Shown here one piece after another: positions 56,008 to 64,000 of a stretch of DNA of 64,000 bases (position 1 is the first letter of the stretch; each line of letters starts with the position of its first letter). Location: assembly GCF_019443505.1 (NCBI RefSeq), contig NZ_CP080377.1, forward strand, positions 4,588,001-4,652,000. Direction: 5' to 3'. Made by a program: the position numbers and the translations under genes. The notes below the pieces were generated by a model. It did not search any database. It was given only the letters and a program-made list of their open reading frames with translations, and was not told where the DNA came from. This DNA comes from Janthinobacterium sp. PAMC25594 (GTDB taxonomy: Bacteria > Pseudomonadota > Gammaproteobacteria > Burkholderiales > Burkholderiaceae_D).

Positions 56008-57423
56008 ATGCATCAAACAAAATTCGCGCTGGCCGTGCTGGCTGCGGCTGTCCTGGCAGGTTGCGGTGGCGCCAGTGGCGGTGATCAAACCTTGAAAGTC
56101 AAATACACGGCGCAGGTGTCGTTCGGCGACAGCCTGTCCGATGTCGGTTCGTATGCCGTCGGCACGGTGCTGGCGAAAGGTGGCGGCAAGTTCACCATCA
56201 ATGGCGACAATACCAAGATCAATCCTGAACTGACGGGCAAGAACTGGACCGAGCACCTGGCCGCGCAATTCAGCCTGGCCGCGCCATGCGCCGCCGAGAC
56301 TGGCCTGGAAGGCAATGCGTTGAAGGGCTTGGCCGTGCCACGCGTCAAGCATGCTGGTTGCTACGGCTACGCCATGGGCGGTTCGCGCGTGACCAATCCG
56401 GTTGGCCCGAACAACAAGGCGACGGGCAGCGAGCTGGGTGCCCTGACCGTGCCCGTGGTGACGCAGATCGCGAACCACCTGGCCGTGTCCGGCGGCAAGT
56501 TCAGCGGCACGGAAGCCGTGTTCGTGATGGCCGGCGGTAACGACGTGCTGTTCTTGCTGGGTGATTTGCAAGCGAAGGCCACCGCTGCTGGTCAGGCGGC
56601 AGGCGCTACTGCTGGTGCCGCTGCTGGCGCGAAAGCCTTTGCCACCAATTTGGTCGCGGCCTTCGCTGCTCACGCCGCCAATCCTGCCACGGCGGCGCAA
56701 GCCATCGGCGCCGCCGTGGCGGCTGCCGCCGCAGCGCCAGGCGCCACCTCCGCATCGATCGTGGGTGCTGCCGTGCAAGCTGCCGTTATTGCCGGTGATC
56801 CGGGAATATCTTCGCAAGCCGTGTATGGCCCGCTGGTGGCCAAGGCGCAAGCCGATGCCACCGTTACCGGTAACGCCGCCGGCGCCGCTGCAGGTGCCAA
56901 GGCCGGTGCCGATTACGCCGCAGCGAATGGACCTGCACTGGTTGGCGCCATGAAACAGGCTGGCACCGAACTGGTAGCGCTGGTGAAGGACCAGATCATT
57001 GCCAAGGGCGCCAACTATGTCATCGTCAACAATCTGCCTGACGTGGCCGGTACGCCATCGGGCCTGGGCAAGGATGCCAATACCAAGGCGCTCATCAATG
57101 CCATGGTCAGCACCTTCAATGGCGAAATCAAGGCGGGCTTGACGGGTAATGCGAAAGTCTTGCTGGTCGACGTGTTTGCCGTCAGCCATGACCAGGGCGT
57201 CAATCCCGGCCCGTATGGCTTGACCAACGTCACGGAAACGGCATGCGACCTGAGCGCGCCAGGCAATATTCTGGGCAGCTCGCTGGTGTGCAATGGCACG
57301 AACCTGAAAGCGGGCGACGTCAGCCACTATGCGTATGCCGACGATGTGCATCCTACGCCGTTCAATAACCTGTTGCTGGCCCGCTACGTGGCCAAGGACA
57401 TGGTCGTGCGGGGCTGGCTGTAA
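56008..57423 (+). CDS. SGNH/GDSL-family esterase-like lipoprotein with a long Ala-rich insertion
   Basis: A 471-aa lipoprotein: signal MHQTKFALAVLAAAVLAGC with acylated Cys19. Block I is QVSFGDSLSDVG with Ser42, block III AGGNDV at 175-180 with Asn178, and block V DDVHPT with Asp445 and His448, a complete SGNH active site. Between blocks III and V lies about 130 residues (188-315) that are mostly Ala, Gly and small residues in helical pattern, longer than a normal loop. There is no autotransporter barrel at the C-terminus. It probably acts as a cell-envelope esterase or lipase; the substrate is unknown. An OmpW-like gene follows. Confidence 0.82.
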   Translation: MHQTKFALAVLAAAVLAGCGGASGGDQTLKVKYTAQVSFGDSLSDVGSYAVGTVLAKGGGKFTINGDNTKINPELTGKNWTEHLAAQFSLAAPCAAETGLEGNALKGLAVPRVKHAGCYGYAMGGSRVTNPVGPNNKATGSELGALTVPVVTQIANHLAVSGGKFSGTEAVFVMAGGNDVLFLLGDLQAKATAAGQAAGATAGAAAGAKAFATNLVAAFAAHAANPATAAQAIGAAVAAAAAAPGATSASIVGAAVQAAVIAGDPGISSQAVYGPLVAKAQADATVTGNAAGAAAGAKAGADYAAANGPALVGAMKQAGTELVALVKDQIIAKGANYVIVNNLPDVAGTPSGLGKDANTKALINAMVSTFNGEIKAGLTGNAKVLLVDVFAVSHDQGVNPGPYGLTNVTETACDLSAPGNILGSSLVCNGTNLKAGDVSHYAYADDVHPTPFNNLLLARYVAKDMVVRGWL

Positions 57424-57516
57424 GGGATGGCCGTACCGGCTGTGCCTGGGAGGCGCGGCCGGCAGCGACAAGACTCGATAGCGGAACACTCCGCACATAA
57501 TGAATCAGGAGACAAG

Positions 57517-58203
57517 ATGAAGAATCGTTTGAATACCGCTGTACGCGTGCTGGCTGCAGCTGCCGCGATGGCCATGGCGACGGGCGCTTCGGCGCAAAGC
57601 GCAGGCACCTGGATGGTCAAGGCTGGCATCAACAAGATCACGCCGCACGTGGACAGTGGCGACATTTCCGCACCGGCACTGCCGGGCACGAAAGCCGATG
57701 TCAAGGCCGATACCAAGCCCATCCTGAGCTTTGCCTACATGCTCACAGACAATTTTTCCGCTGAAATGATCCTGGGCGTGCCGTACAAGCACGACCTGGT
57801 GGGTGATGGTTCGATCAAGGGCACGGGCAAGCTGGGCACGGCAGAAGTGTTGCCGCCGACGGCCTTCATCCAGTACCGTTTCTTCCAGCCCAATGCGATG
57901 ATCCGCCCTTACGTGGGCGCGGGCTTGACGTATGCATATTTCCAGAAGGAAACCGGCTCGGGTCAGATGACGGCCCTGCTGGATCCGGGTGGAAAACCAG
58001 TCACCTACCGCATGGACAACAAGCTGACAGGCAGCCTGGTGCTCGGCAGCACCGTGGCCATCAACGAGCGCTGGTTTGCCGACGTGGCCGTGGTCAAGAC
58101 CTACCTGAAAACCAAGGCGAAATTCTCGACGGGGCAGACGCAGGACATCAAGCTCGACCCGGTTGCCGTGAGTATCAGCATCGGGTACAACTTTACCCTG
58201 TAA
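57517..58203 (+). CDS. OmpW-family outer-membrane protein
   Basis: A 228-aa beta-barrel protein with a signal peptide (VRVLAAAAAMAMATGASAQ). It has the family pattern: an N-terminal WMVKAGINKITPHVDSG strand, LSFAYMLTDNFSAEMILGVP, RPYVGAGLTYAYF and a C-terminal VSISIGYNFTL ending in an aromatic-hydrophobic residue for barrel insertion. OmpW proteins form small hydrophobic channels. ATG 57517 with AGGAGACAAG upstream is preferred over an earlier in-frame start. It lies 93 bases after the GDSL gene and ends at a shared terminator. Confidence 0.88.
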   Translation: MKNRLNTAVRVLAAAAAMAMATGASAQSAGTWMVKAGINKITPHVDSGDISAPALPGTKADVKADTKPILSFAYMLTDNFSAEMILGVPYKHDLVGDGSIKGTGKLGTAEVLPPTAFIQYRFFQPNAMIRPYVGAGLTYAYFQKETGSGQMTALLDPGGKPVTYRMDNKLTGSLVLGSTVAINERWFADVAVVKTYLKTKAKFSTGQTQDIKLDPVAVSISIGYNFTL

Positions 58204-58207
58204 AACA

Positions 58208-58235
58208 AAAAATCCGCCTCGGCGGATTTTTTTTT
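58208..58235. terminator. Bidirectional intrinsic terminator between ompW and the flavin reductase gene
   Basis: AATCCGCC (58211-58218) pairs with GGCGGATT (58221-58228), flanked by an A-run and a T-run. It serves the two convergent genes. Confidence 0.88.
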
Positions 58236-58242
58236 GTCCCGC

Positions 58243-58749
58243 TCAGGCTGGCGGTGTATTGAACTTTCCATTGTGGAAGATCAAGGGTGGTTGCGCGGCA
58301 AACGCGCATTGTTCCACTTCGCCCACGAAAATGACGTGGTCGCCTTCCGGATAGCGGCTGCGGTTGTGGCATTCGAACCAGGCCGACGCGCCTTTCAGGA
58401 TGGGCTGGCCCGTGCGCGACAGTTCGTATTCGACGTCGTCGAAGGGATTCGGCGTGCGGCGTGCAAAGCGCTGCGCCAGTTCCGCCTGCTCGGCGCCCAG
58501 CACATTGATGACGTAATGCGAGTTGCCGCTGAAAATGGGCATGCTGTTCGCCACGGAACCGAGGCTCCACAGCACCAGGGGCGGCGACAGCGAAACGGAA
58601 TTGAAGGAACTGGCCGTCAAGCCGCGGAAACTGCCGTCGGCCAGGCGCGTGGTGATGACCGTCACGCCGGTGGCAAACTGCGACAATGCCTGACGGAAAT
58701 GTGTCGTATCGAATTCTTGCGCGGGCGCGCGGGGAGAGCGTGTGTTCAT
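58243..58749 (-). CDS. Flavin reductase family protein
   Basis: A 168-aa FMN-binding protein of the flavin-reductase-like domain: FRQALSQFATGVTVITTRL, GLTASSFNSVSLSPPLVLW and VGEVEQCAFAAQPPLIFHNG. It reduces free flavin with NAD(P)H, often for a partner monooxygenase, but no such partner is adjacent. It converges on the OmpW gene. Confidence 0.87.
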   Translation of the reverse strand: MNTRSPRAPAQEFDTTHFRQALSQFATGVTVITTRLADGSFRGLTASSFNSVSLSPPLVLWSLGSVANSMPIFSGNSHYVINVLGAEQAELAQRFARRTPNPFDDVEYELSRTGQPILKGASAWFECHNRSRYPEGDHVIFVGEVEQCAFAAQPPLIFHNGKFNTPPA

Positions 58750-58855
58750 GGGAGACCTGTCTGTTTGTCTCCATTATGCCAAAAAATGGCCTTGCGAGTA
58801 CTTTCCCGTCATGAAGGCCCGAAGCGAAATGAAGCTAGAGCATGCGTCGGCGACA

Positions 58856-59272
58856 TCAATAAATATGGTCAGCCGGAATTTTCTTGATTTTGCTGATCAG
58901 TCCGATGTTAAGCCAGGCGCCGAGAATCGCCAAAGGCAGAATGAATTTCCCTATTTCCCATGCCATCAGCGTGCCAGTCGCAATGGCAAGGCATATGCCG
59001 GCAAAACCGTATTGTGTGAAAAGACTCTGCCGGAAGGTTTGCCCGTCATTTTGGGTAATGCCGATAATCAAAGGCCGGAATGCCCATTGGATGATCCACA
59101 ATTTCGCAGGCCCCTCGCGTTTCATTTGATCACGCAAGATAATGCTGAGGCGTTCGTCGATGTAGACATTCTTGATGATCTCGGTACCGATCTTGATATA
59201 CGTGTACTTACGCCATTTCCCACTTGGTTTGCTCGGGCCGATTTCCAGATAGTCGCCAGTATATTCCTTCAT
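58856..59272 (-). CDS. Hypothetical small membrane protein
   Basis: A 138-aa protein with a soluble, beta-rich N-terminal half (EYTGDYLEIGPSKPSGKW, YIDERLSIILRDQMKREG) and two C-terminal hydrophobic segments (LFTQYGFAGICLAIATGTLM, FILPLAILGAWLNIGLI). The codon use is less GC-rich than its neighbours, so it could be recently acquired. No family recognised. About 240 bases without a visible gene separate it from msrA. Confidence 0.6.
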   Translation of the reverse strand: MKEYTGDYLEIGPSKPSGKWRKYTYIKIGTEIIKNVYIDERLSIILRDQMKREGPAKLWIIQWAFRPLIIGITQNDGQTFRQSLFTQYGFAGICLAIATGTLMAWEIGKFILPLAILGAWLNIGLISKIKKIPADHIY

Positions 59273-59516
59273 GTTTTGCCTTGGAGTGAGAGATGAAACA
59301 TTCGTGATATGGCATCCGTAATGTTTTGTTGCTTATGGGAAATATTTAATCCAGTATAGCAGCGCCCGTGTTTGATGGTCAAATGACAAAATGTTCCATG
59401 CGATGACCGTATCAGCCCGCAGCATGCAGGCTGCAATGCAGCCGCTGGCGGTTTGGTTTATAGTAATTTAAGTAGCAATATTGCCTTCATGGCCAATTGG
59501 GAGAAGGGAGTACAAG

Positions 59517-60050
59517 ATGCGTGCGGAAATGGAAGTGGCGGTACTGGGCGGCGGCTGTTTCTGGTGCCTGGCCGCCGTGTATGGGGAAGTGCGCGGCGTG
59601 ACGCGCGTCGTGTCCGGCTACACGGGCGGCGGCGTGCCCGATCCCACGTATGAACAGGTATGCGCGGGCGACACGGACCACGCGGAAGTGGTGCGCCTGG
59701 AATTCGACCCGGCCGTCATCGCTTACCACGACTTGCTGGAAATCTTTTTCACGCTGCACGACCCCACCACCCTGAATCGCCAGGGTAACGATGTCGGCAC
59801 GCAATACCGTTCCGTCATCTATTACCAGTCGGCGGAACAGGAAAGCGTGGCGCGCAAGGTGCTGGCCGAGATGGCCGGCGTGTGGGATGCGCCCATCGTC
59901 ACGCAGCTGGCGCCGGCGCAAGTCTTTTACGCGGCCGAGGATTACCACCAGAATTATGTCGCCCAGCATCCCTTGCAGGGCTATTGCGCGCTGGTCGTCG
60001 CGCCCAAGGTGGAGAAATTCCGCGCCATGTACGCGGGACGCCTGAAGTAG
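59517..60050 (+). CDS. msrA: Peptide-methionine (S)-S-oxide reductase
   Basis: A 177-aa MsrA repairing oxidised methionine. The active site is GGCFWCLAAVYGEV with catalytic Cys14 and a second Cys17. Conserved stretches are GYTGGGVPDPTYEQVCAGDTDHAEVV, TQYRSVIYY and FYAAEDYHQNY. The start at 59517 follows GAGAAGGGAGT. The C-terminus has only one further Cys (GYCALV). It converges on cfa with an 18-base gap. Confidence 0.95.
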   Translation: MRAEMEVAVLGGGCFWCLAAVYGEVRGVTRVVSGYTGGGVPDPTYEQVCAGDTDHAEVVRLEFDPAVIAYHDLLEIFFTLHDPTTLNRQGNDVGTQYRSVIYYQSAEQESVARKVLAEMAGVWDAPIVTQLAPAQVFYAAEDYHQNYVAQHPLQGYCALVVAPKVEKFRAMYAGRLK

Positions 60051-60068
60051 GCACCCCGCGCGCGCCTG

Positions 60069-61316
60069 TCAGGGCGTGAGCACGGGTGACGGCCTTGTCT
60101 CCTGCGCATACATGTAGTTGCGCGACCAGGGCAGGGTGGCGGAGCGCCGGCCCCCCTTCACGCAGACGATCTGGTACAGGCTGATCAAATCTTGCTCGAA
60201 GGCATAGGCGCAGCCGGCCAGGTAGACGTGCCAGATGCGGAAGCGCCGCTCGCCCGCCAGCGGGCGTATCTGCTCGGCGTTGGCTTCGAAATTTTCCGTC
60301 CACAGGGCGCAGGTGCGCGCATAGTGGCGCCGCAGGTTTTCCACGTCCAGCACTTCCAGCCCCCCTTGCTGCATGGTTTTCAGGACATTGCCGATGTGCG
60401 CCAGCTCGCCGTGCGGAAACACATATTTTTCGATGAATTCGCCGCCGCCATACGGCGTTTCGCCATTCTCCGGGTCGGTGGAGGTGATGCCGTGGTTCAT
60501 CGCCATGCCATCGGGCGCCAGCAGCTTGTTGATGATGGAAAAGTAGTCGGGCAAGTGCTTCAAGCCCACGTGCTCGAACATGCCCACGCTGGTGATGCGG
60601 TCGAACTGGCCCGTCACGTCGCGGTAGTCTTGCAGGCGGATCTCGATCAGGTGTGAGAGTCCGGCTGCCGCCACGCGCTCGCGCGCCAGCGCGTACTGGT
60701 TTTCCGACAGGGTCACGCCCACGCAGCGGGCGCCATATTGCTGTGCGGCACGAATGACGAGCGCACCCCAGCCGCAGCCGATGTCGAGCAGGGTCTGGCC
60801 CGGCTGCAGCTGGATTTTCTTCAGGATATGGTCGATCTTCTTGACTTGCGCCTGCGCCAGGGTTTCATCGCCATGTTCGAAATAGGCACAGGAATACACG
60901 AGAGCGGGGTCGAGAAATTGTTCATAAAACGCGTTTGACACGTCGTAGTGGTAGCGGATGGCTTCGGCATCCTTGCTCTTGTCGTGCGTAAAGCTGCGCA
61001 CGATGCGGGCCAGCTTGCCTTCCGGTTTCAAGGTGTTACGGGCCAGGGCATTGCAGATGGAAATCATGTCCATCGCCGTGCCCTTGACCTCGATATTGCC
61101 TTCCACATAGGCCGAGCCCAGATTGGCCAGCGAGGGGTTCAGCAGATAGCGGGCCGAGGCGACGGTCGGCAGGCGGATGGTGACTCTGGGCGTTTCGCTG
61201 GACAGGTCGACATGCTGGCCGTTCCACAATTCGATGCGCAGCGGCAGGGCGGTCTTGCTGCGTATGCTGGCGATCCAGGACTTGAGTTGGTTTTGTACAA
61301 ACAAAATGGCCTCCAA
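60069..61316 (-). CDS. cfa: Cyclopropane-fatty-acyl-phospholipid synthase
   Basis: A 415-aa SAM-dependent enzyme that adds a methylene bridge to membrane unsaturated fatty acids. The SAM motif is LLDIGCGWGAL (177-187), preceded by RYHYDVSNAFYEQFLDPALVYSCAYF (in two family blocks) and followed by SVGMFEHVG and HGITSTDP. An N-terminal domain of about 110 residues binds the substrate. It is on the same strand as the pdxH fusion gene, 115 bases downstream of it. Confidence 0.93.
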   Translation of the reverse strand: MEAILFVQNQLKSWIASIRSKTALPLRIELWNGQHVDLSSETPRVTIRLPTVASARYLLNPSLANLGSAYVEGNIEVKGTAMDMISICNALARNTLKPEGKLARIVRSFTHDKSKDAEAIRYHYDVSNAFYEQFLDPALVYSCAYFEHGDETLAQAQVKKIDHILKKIQLQPGQTLLDIGCGWGALVIRAAQQYGARCVGVTLSENQYALARERVAAAGLSHLIEIRLQDYRDVTGQFDRITSVGMFEHVGLKHLPDYFSIINKLLAPDGMAMNHGITSTDPENGETPYGGGEFIEKYVFPHGELAHIGNVLKTMQQGGLEVLDVENLRRHYARTCALWTENFEANAEQIRPLAGERRFRIWHVYLAGCAYAFEQDLISLYQIVCVKGGRRSATLPWSRNYMYAQETRPSPVLTP

Positions 61317-61431
61317 TGCAGCGGCCCCAGTTGGGGCCGCAAATTGAGAATCAATGTTATTTAGTAACTTCTACCTTCATAGCCTACACCTATATTGACC
61401 AGCTTGCTTTGCGCCGCCTTGACCAGCTTGC

Positions 61432-62640
61432 TCAGGGTTGCAAGCGTTGCATGCTCCATTGCCCGTCGGCACCGCGCGTAAACACGATGCGGTCGTGGAA
61501 GCGCGAACGGCGTCCCTGCCAGAATTCGATGCGCTCCGGCTGCAAACGGTAGCCGCCCCAGTGGGCCGGGCGTGGCGGTTGCGCGTCGCCAAGGGCTGCG
61601 GCCACGGCCTCGTAATGGCTTTCCAGCGTGGCACGGTCGGCGATGGGGGCGCTTTGCTGCGAGGCAATCGCCGACAAGCGGCTTTGCAGGGGGCGCACAT
61701 TGAAATACTCGTCGCTCTCGGCCGCCGTGGTTTTCACCACCGTGCCTTCGATGCGCACTTGCCGTTCCAGCTCGCGCCAGAAGAACAGCAGGGCCGCGTG
61801 CGGGTTGTGTTCCAGCTGCTGGCCCTTGTCGCTGTTGTAATTCGTGTACCAGGTAAAGCCGCGCTCGTTGAACTGCTTGATCAGCACGATGCGCGAGCTG
61901 GGCTTGCCGTCGGGACTGACGGTGGACAAGTCCATCGCGTTCGGCTCCATCACCTGGGCCTTGACGGCTTCGGCAAACCATTTCTGGAACTGCGCGATGG
62001 GATCGGCCAGCACATCCGTCTCGCTCAGGCGCGATTGCACGTAATCGGTGCGCATGGCCGCCAGCACGGCGGCCGCGTCCGGCACTGCGGGAGTTTCCGG
62101 CGCATCGGGCGCGATGCCGCGGCGGCGCTGCATGGCCGTGCCCAGCTGCTCCATCTGCTGCGCGCTGAACAGGCGCTTGGCCATCGGTGCCAGTTGTCCT
62201 TCTTCCTTGGCCATGTGGGCCTGGTAGGCGGCGACATAGTCGCGCACGCCATCGTGCGACAGCTGCGAGTCCGTGCCGGCGGCAATGGCGTCCAGTTCCG
62301 GGCGCAGGGTCAGCCAGGCCTGGTCCATGCGCTGGTGGTCGGCCAGGATTTCCGGCACCAGGGTGGCCAGCAGGGCCGCGTCCTCGCCCGTGGCCGTGGC
62401 CTGCAGCATGGGCATCAGGTCTTGCTCTTCATCATCATGATGCAGATGGGCGGCCTTATTGAAATACTGCAACACCGCCTTGGCCGCCTGTTGCGCTTCC
62501 GGCGTGTTGCCGTTCTGTCCCAGGTGGCCCAGCAGGTTTTGCAGGGTCGTCAGCTGCTTGCGGATCTTGTCGTGGCAATGCTTGAGCACGGCGATGGGCT
62601 GGTCAAAGCCGGGAACGGAGTCGAACAGGGGAGAGGTCAT
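61432..62640 (-). CDS. pdxH: Fusion of a hemerythrin (HHE) domain to pyridoxamine 5'-phosphate oxidase
   Basis: A 402-aa protein from one uninterrupted frame. Residues 1-170 are a hemerythrin-like four-helix domain with metal-type residues H21/H23, H65/H67/H68 plus E71/E72, H102, and H142 with E146. A Pro/Ala linker follows. Residues 196-402 are a complete PdxH: MRTDYVQSRLSETDVLADP, SSRIVLIKQFNERGFTWYTN (FMN/PLP site), RIEGTVVKT, and the C-terminal HWGGYRLQPERIEFWQ. A normal PdxH is about 210 aa, so the first half is an addition. An internal ATG at 62055 could give PdxH alone. The enzyme oxidises PNP/PMP to PLP; the hemerythrin part might sense or supply oxygen (inference). Confidence 0.9.
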   Translation of the reverse strand: MTSPLFDSVPGFDQPIAVLKHCHDKIRKQLTTLQNLLGHLGQNGNTPEAQQAAKAVLQYFNKAAHLHHDDEEQDLMPMLQATATGEDAALLATLVPEILADHQRMDQAWLTLRPELDAIAAGTDSQLSHDGVRDYVAAYQAHMAKEEGQLAPMAKRLFSAQQMEQLGTAMQRRRGIAPDAPETPAVPDAAAVLAAMRTDYVQSRLSETDVLADPIAQFQKWFAEAVKAQVMEPNAMDLSTVSPDGKPSSRIVLIKQFNERGFTWYTNYNSDKGQQLEHNPHAALLFFWRELERQVRIEGTVVKTTAAESDEYFNVRPLQSRLSAIASQQSAPIADRATLESHYEAVAAALGDAQPPRPAHWGGYRLQPERIEFWQGRRSRFHDRIVFTRGADGQWSMQRLQP

Positions 62641-62753
62641 GGCGAGTTCTCGTGGTGGGCGGTGTGGGGGCGCGGCGACAAACGGAGCTTGTCGCTGTGT
62701 CAATTCGGCTATTTTAGAATATCCGCCAGCGCAGTGTCCGTTAAAATGGCGCC

Positions 62754-63611
62754 ATGCATACCTCCACCAATGAACTAATTTCCATGGACTTGACCGAGAT
62801 CGATTTTGAACGGCGTTTCGGCGGCATTGCCCGCCTGTACGGCCCCCCCGCGTTGGCACGCTTCCGTGCCGCCCATGTGTGTGTGATCGGCGTGGGCGGT
62901 GTCGGTTCCTGGATCGTCGAAGCGCTGGCGCGCAGCGCCATCGGCCGCCTGACCCTGATCGACCTCGACAATGTTGCCGAATCGAATATCAATCGCCAGA
63001 TCCAGGCCATGAGCGACACCATCGGCAAGGCCAAGATCACGGCCCTGGCCGAACGCATCGAACTGATCAACCCCTTGTGCCAGGTCACGCAGATCGAGGA
63101 TTTTATTGCTCCCGATAACCTGGAGCTATTGCTGGGCGGGCGCGATTTCGACTACCTGATCGACGCCATCGACAATGCCAAGGCGAAAGCTGCCGTGATC
63201 GCGTATTGCCGTGCGCGCAACATTCCCATGCTGACCATCGGCAGCGCGGGCGGGCAGACGGACCCGACCCTGATCGCCGTGCGCGATTTGTCGAAAACGG
63301 AGCAGGAACCGCTGCTCAAGCGGGTACGAAAACTGTTGCGCACCGAATATGGTTTTCCCCGTGGCGTGAAAAACAAATTCAATGTCGACGCCGTGTTTTC
63401 CATGGAGCCGTTGAGCGCGCCCGAGAGCGCCGAAGCGTGCGCCATCGATGGCAGCGCGCCCGCCGGCGTCACGGGCTTGAACTGTGCCGGCTTCGGTTCC
63501 AGCGTGGTGGTGACGGCCAGCTTCGGCATGGTGGCGGCCGCCCATGCGCTGAAAAGCTTGCGCCAGGACAAACTGGCCGAGGTGCCGGTGTTAATGCCGG
63601 ACGCCGCCTAG
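62754..63611 (+). CDS. tcdA: tRNA threonylcarbamoyladenosine dehydratase (TcdA/CsdL)
   Basis: A 285-aa E1-like enzyme that cyclises t6A in tRNA with ATP. It has the nucleotide motif VIGVGGVGSWIVEALARSA, LIDLDNVAESNINRQIQA, and the C-terminal region with Cys-bearing stretches near ACAIDGSAPAG and GLNCAGFGSSVVVTASFG. It complements the Sua5-type gene in the window, so two steps of the t6A pathway are present. Its TAG overlaps the thpR stop on the opposite strand within a CTAG palindrome. Confidence 0.93.
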   Translation: MHTSTNELISMDLTEIDFERRFGGIARLYGPPALARFRAAHVCVIGVGGVGSWIVEALARSAIGRLTLIDLDNVAESNINRQIQAMSDTIGKAKITALAERIELINPLCQVTQIEDFIAPDNLELLLGGRDFDYLIDAIDNAKAKAAVIAYCRARNIPMLTIGSAGGQTDPTLIAVRDLSKTEQEPLLKRVRKLLRTEYGFPRGVKNKFNVDAVFSMEPLSAPESAEACAIDGSAPAGVTGLNCAGFGSSVVVTASFGMVAAAHALKSLRQDKLAEVPVLMPDAA

Positions 63612-64000
63612 CTTAATTTCCTGCTGGCCAGGATGCGGTAATCGCCGCTGCTTTTCAGCGATTCCACCAGCACCAGTTCGTCCGCCAGCCAGGCGATGGG
63701 CGCGAAGTCCTGGTTGGCCGGCGGCGGCGCCTGGCGCGCCAGCGTCACGTGCGGTGTAAAGCGGTCGTGCTCGAAGCGGGGCGCGAGGCCCTGTTGCGCC
63801 AGCTCATGCATGCAGGCCGCGCGCAAGTCCAGCAGGGCGGGCGAGGGCTGCGCCAGGGCGGCCCAGGCCAGCGCCAGCTGCGCAAAGTGGCTGGCGTGAT
63901 CGAACAGCAAGGGTATGGGATGCGCCGGCAAGTGCGCCAGGATATCTTGCAGGGCCGGCAGCTCGCTGGCCGGGCGCTGGCCCAGGAAGGCCAGCGTCAG
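63608..64000 (-). CDS. thpR: RNA 2',3'-cyclic phosphodiesterase, C-terminal part (gene leaves at the right edge)
   Basis: 130 residues are visible and the frame is open to the window end, so the start lies outside. It begins LTLAFLGQRPASEL, which is the first HxTLxFLG motif minus its His, and carries the second motif in FTPHVTLARQA. These two catalytic motifs define the 2H phosphoesterase/ThpR (2'-5' RNA ligase-like) family. It is convergent with tcdA. Confidence 0.88.
   Translation of the reverse strand: MTLAFLGQRPASELPALQDILAHLPAHPIPLLFDHASHFAQLALAWAALAQPSPALLDLRAACMHELAQQGLAPRFEHDRFTPHVTLARQAPPPANQDFAPIAWLADELVLVESLKSSGDYRILASRKLS

Overview
The window looks like a chromosomal segment of a betaproteobacterium of the Burkholderiales, most likely Oxalobacteraceae (Janthinobacterium/Massilia/Duganella type). 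This rests on the high G+C content and codon use, the pgk-pyk-fba-purC-purE-purK-sua5 run, the purM / AI-2E transporter / hda neighbourhood, a PPi-type phosphofructokinase and the recA-recX pair. Taxonomy is inferred from gene content, not from a search. I saw no rRNA, tRNA or CRISPR array.

Layout. 1-3100: end of an unknown protein, an ECF sigma factor with a coupled single-pass membrane partner, and an MFS exporter. 3380-11720: a polyamine island (puuD, puuA, a SpuC-type aminotransferase, potGHI and puuC). It encodes putrescine uptake and both the gamma-glutamyl and transaminase routes, but potF and puuB are absent. 11740-18420: panB, folK, pcnB, a HAD phosphatase, hda, an AI-2E family transporter and purM. 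18420-21440: an accessory insertion of mobile-element debris followed by a clearly AT-rich ATPase module. 21444-27405: pfp, then an operon of response regulator, sensor kinase, DUF4212 subunit and sodium/solute symporter. 27546-29423: SOS-controlled recA and recX. 29519-34038: a methyltransferase, a DUF2889 protein and sucCD. 34298-40235: a heavy-metal-type RND efflux operon. 40363-48044: a pilin, PilZ protein, moaC, BepA-like protease, small conserved proteins and azlCD. 48122-55765: glycolysis and purine genes ending in sua5. 56008-64000: a GDSL lipoprotein, OmpW, flavin reductase, msrA, cfa, a hemerythrin-PdxH fusion, tcdA and the edge of thpR.

The most interesting region is 18600-21470. 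An IS3-family deletion derivative keeps both ends but has lost most of OrfB. A fragment of an IS66-type transposase follows. Next comes an AT-rich module with its own promoter: a 444-aa SMC/ABC-type ATPase whose stop overlaps the start of a partner gene (TAATG). The partner is split into two frames exactly at an A_AAA_AAG heptamer, the dnaX/IS3-type -1 slippery sequence. A -1 shift would give a continuous protein of about 194 aa with a possible degenerate PD-(D/E)XK-like core. This fits a small, undescribed two-gene phage-defence-type system whose effector is made by frameshifting. It could also be a recently broken gene.

Other points of note are an in-frame fusion of a hemerythrin domain to pyridoxamine phosphate oxidase, paired covarying palindromic repeats (one supplies the recA stop codon), an EF-hand-like loop in the symporter, and a GDSL lipoprotein carrying a long Ala-rich insertion.
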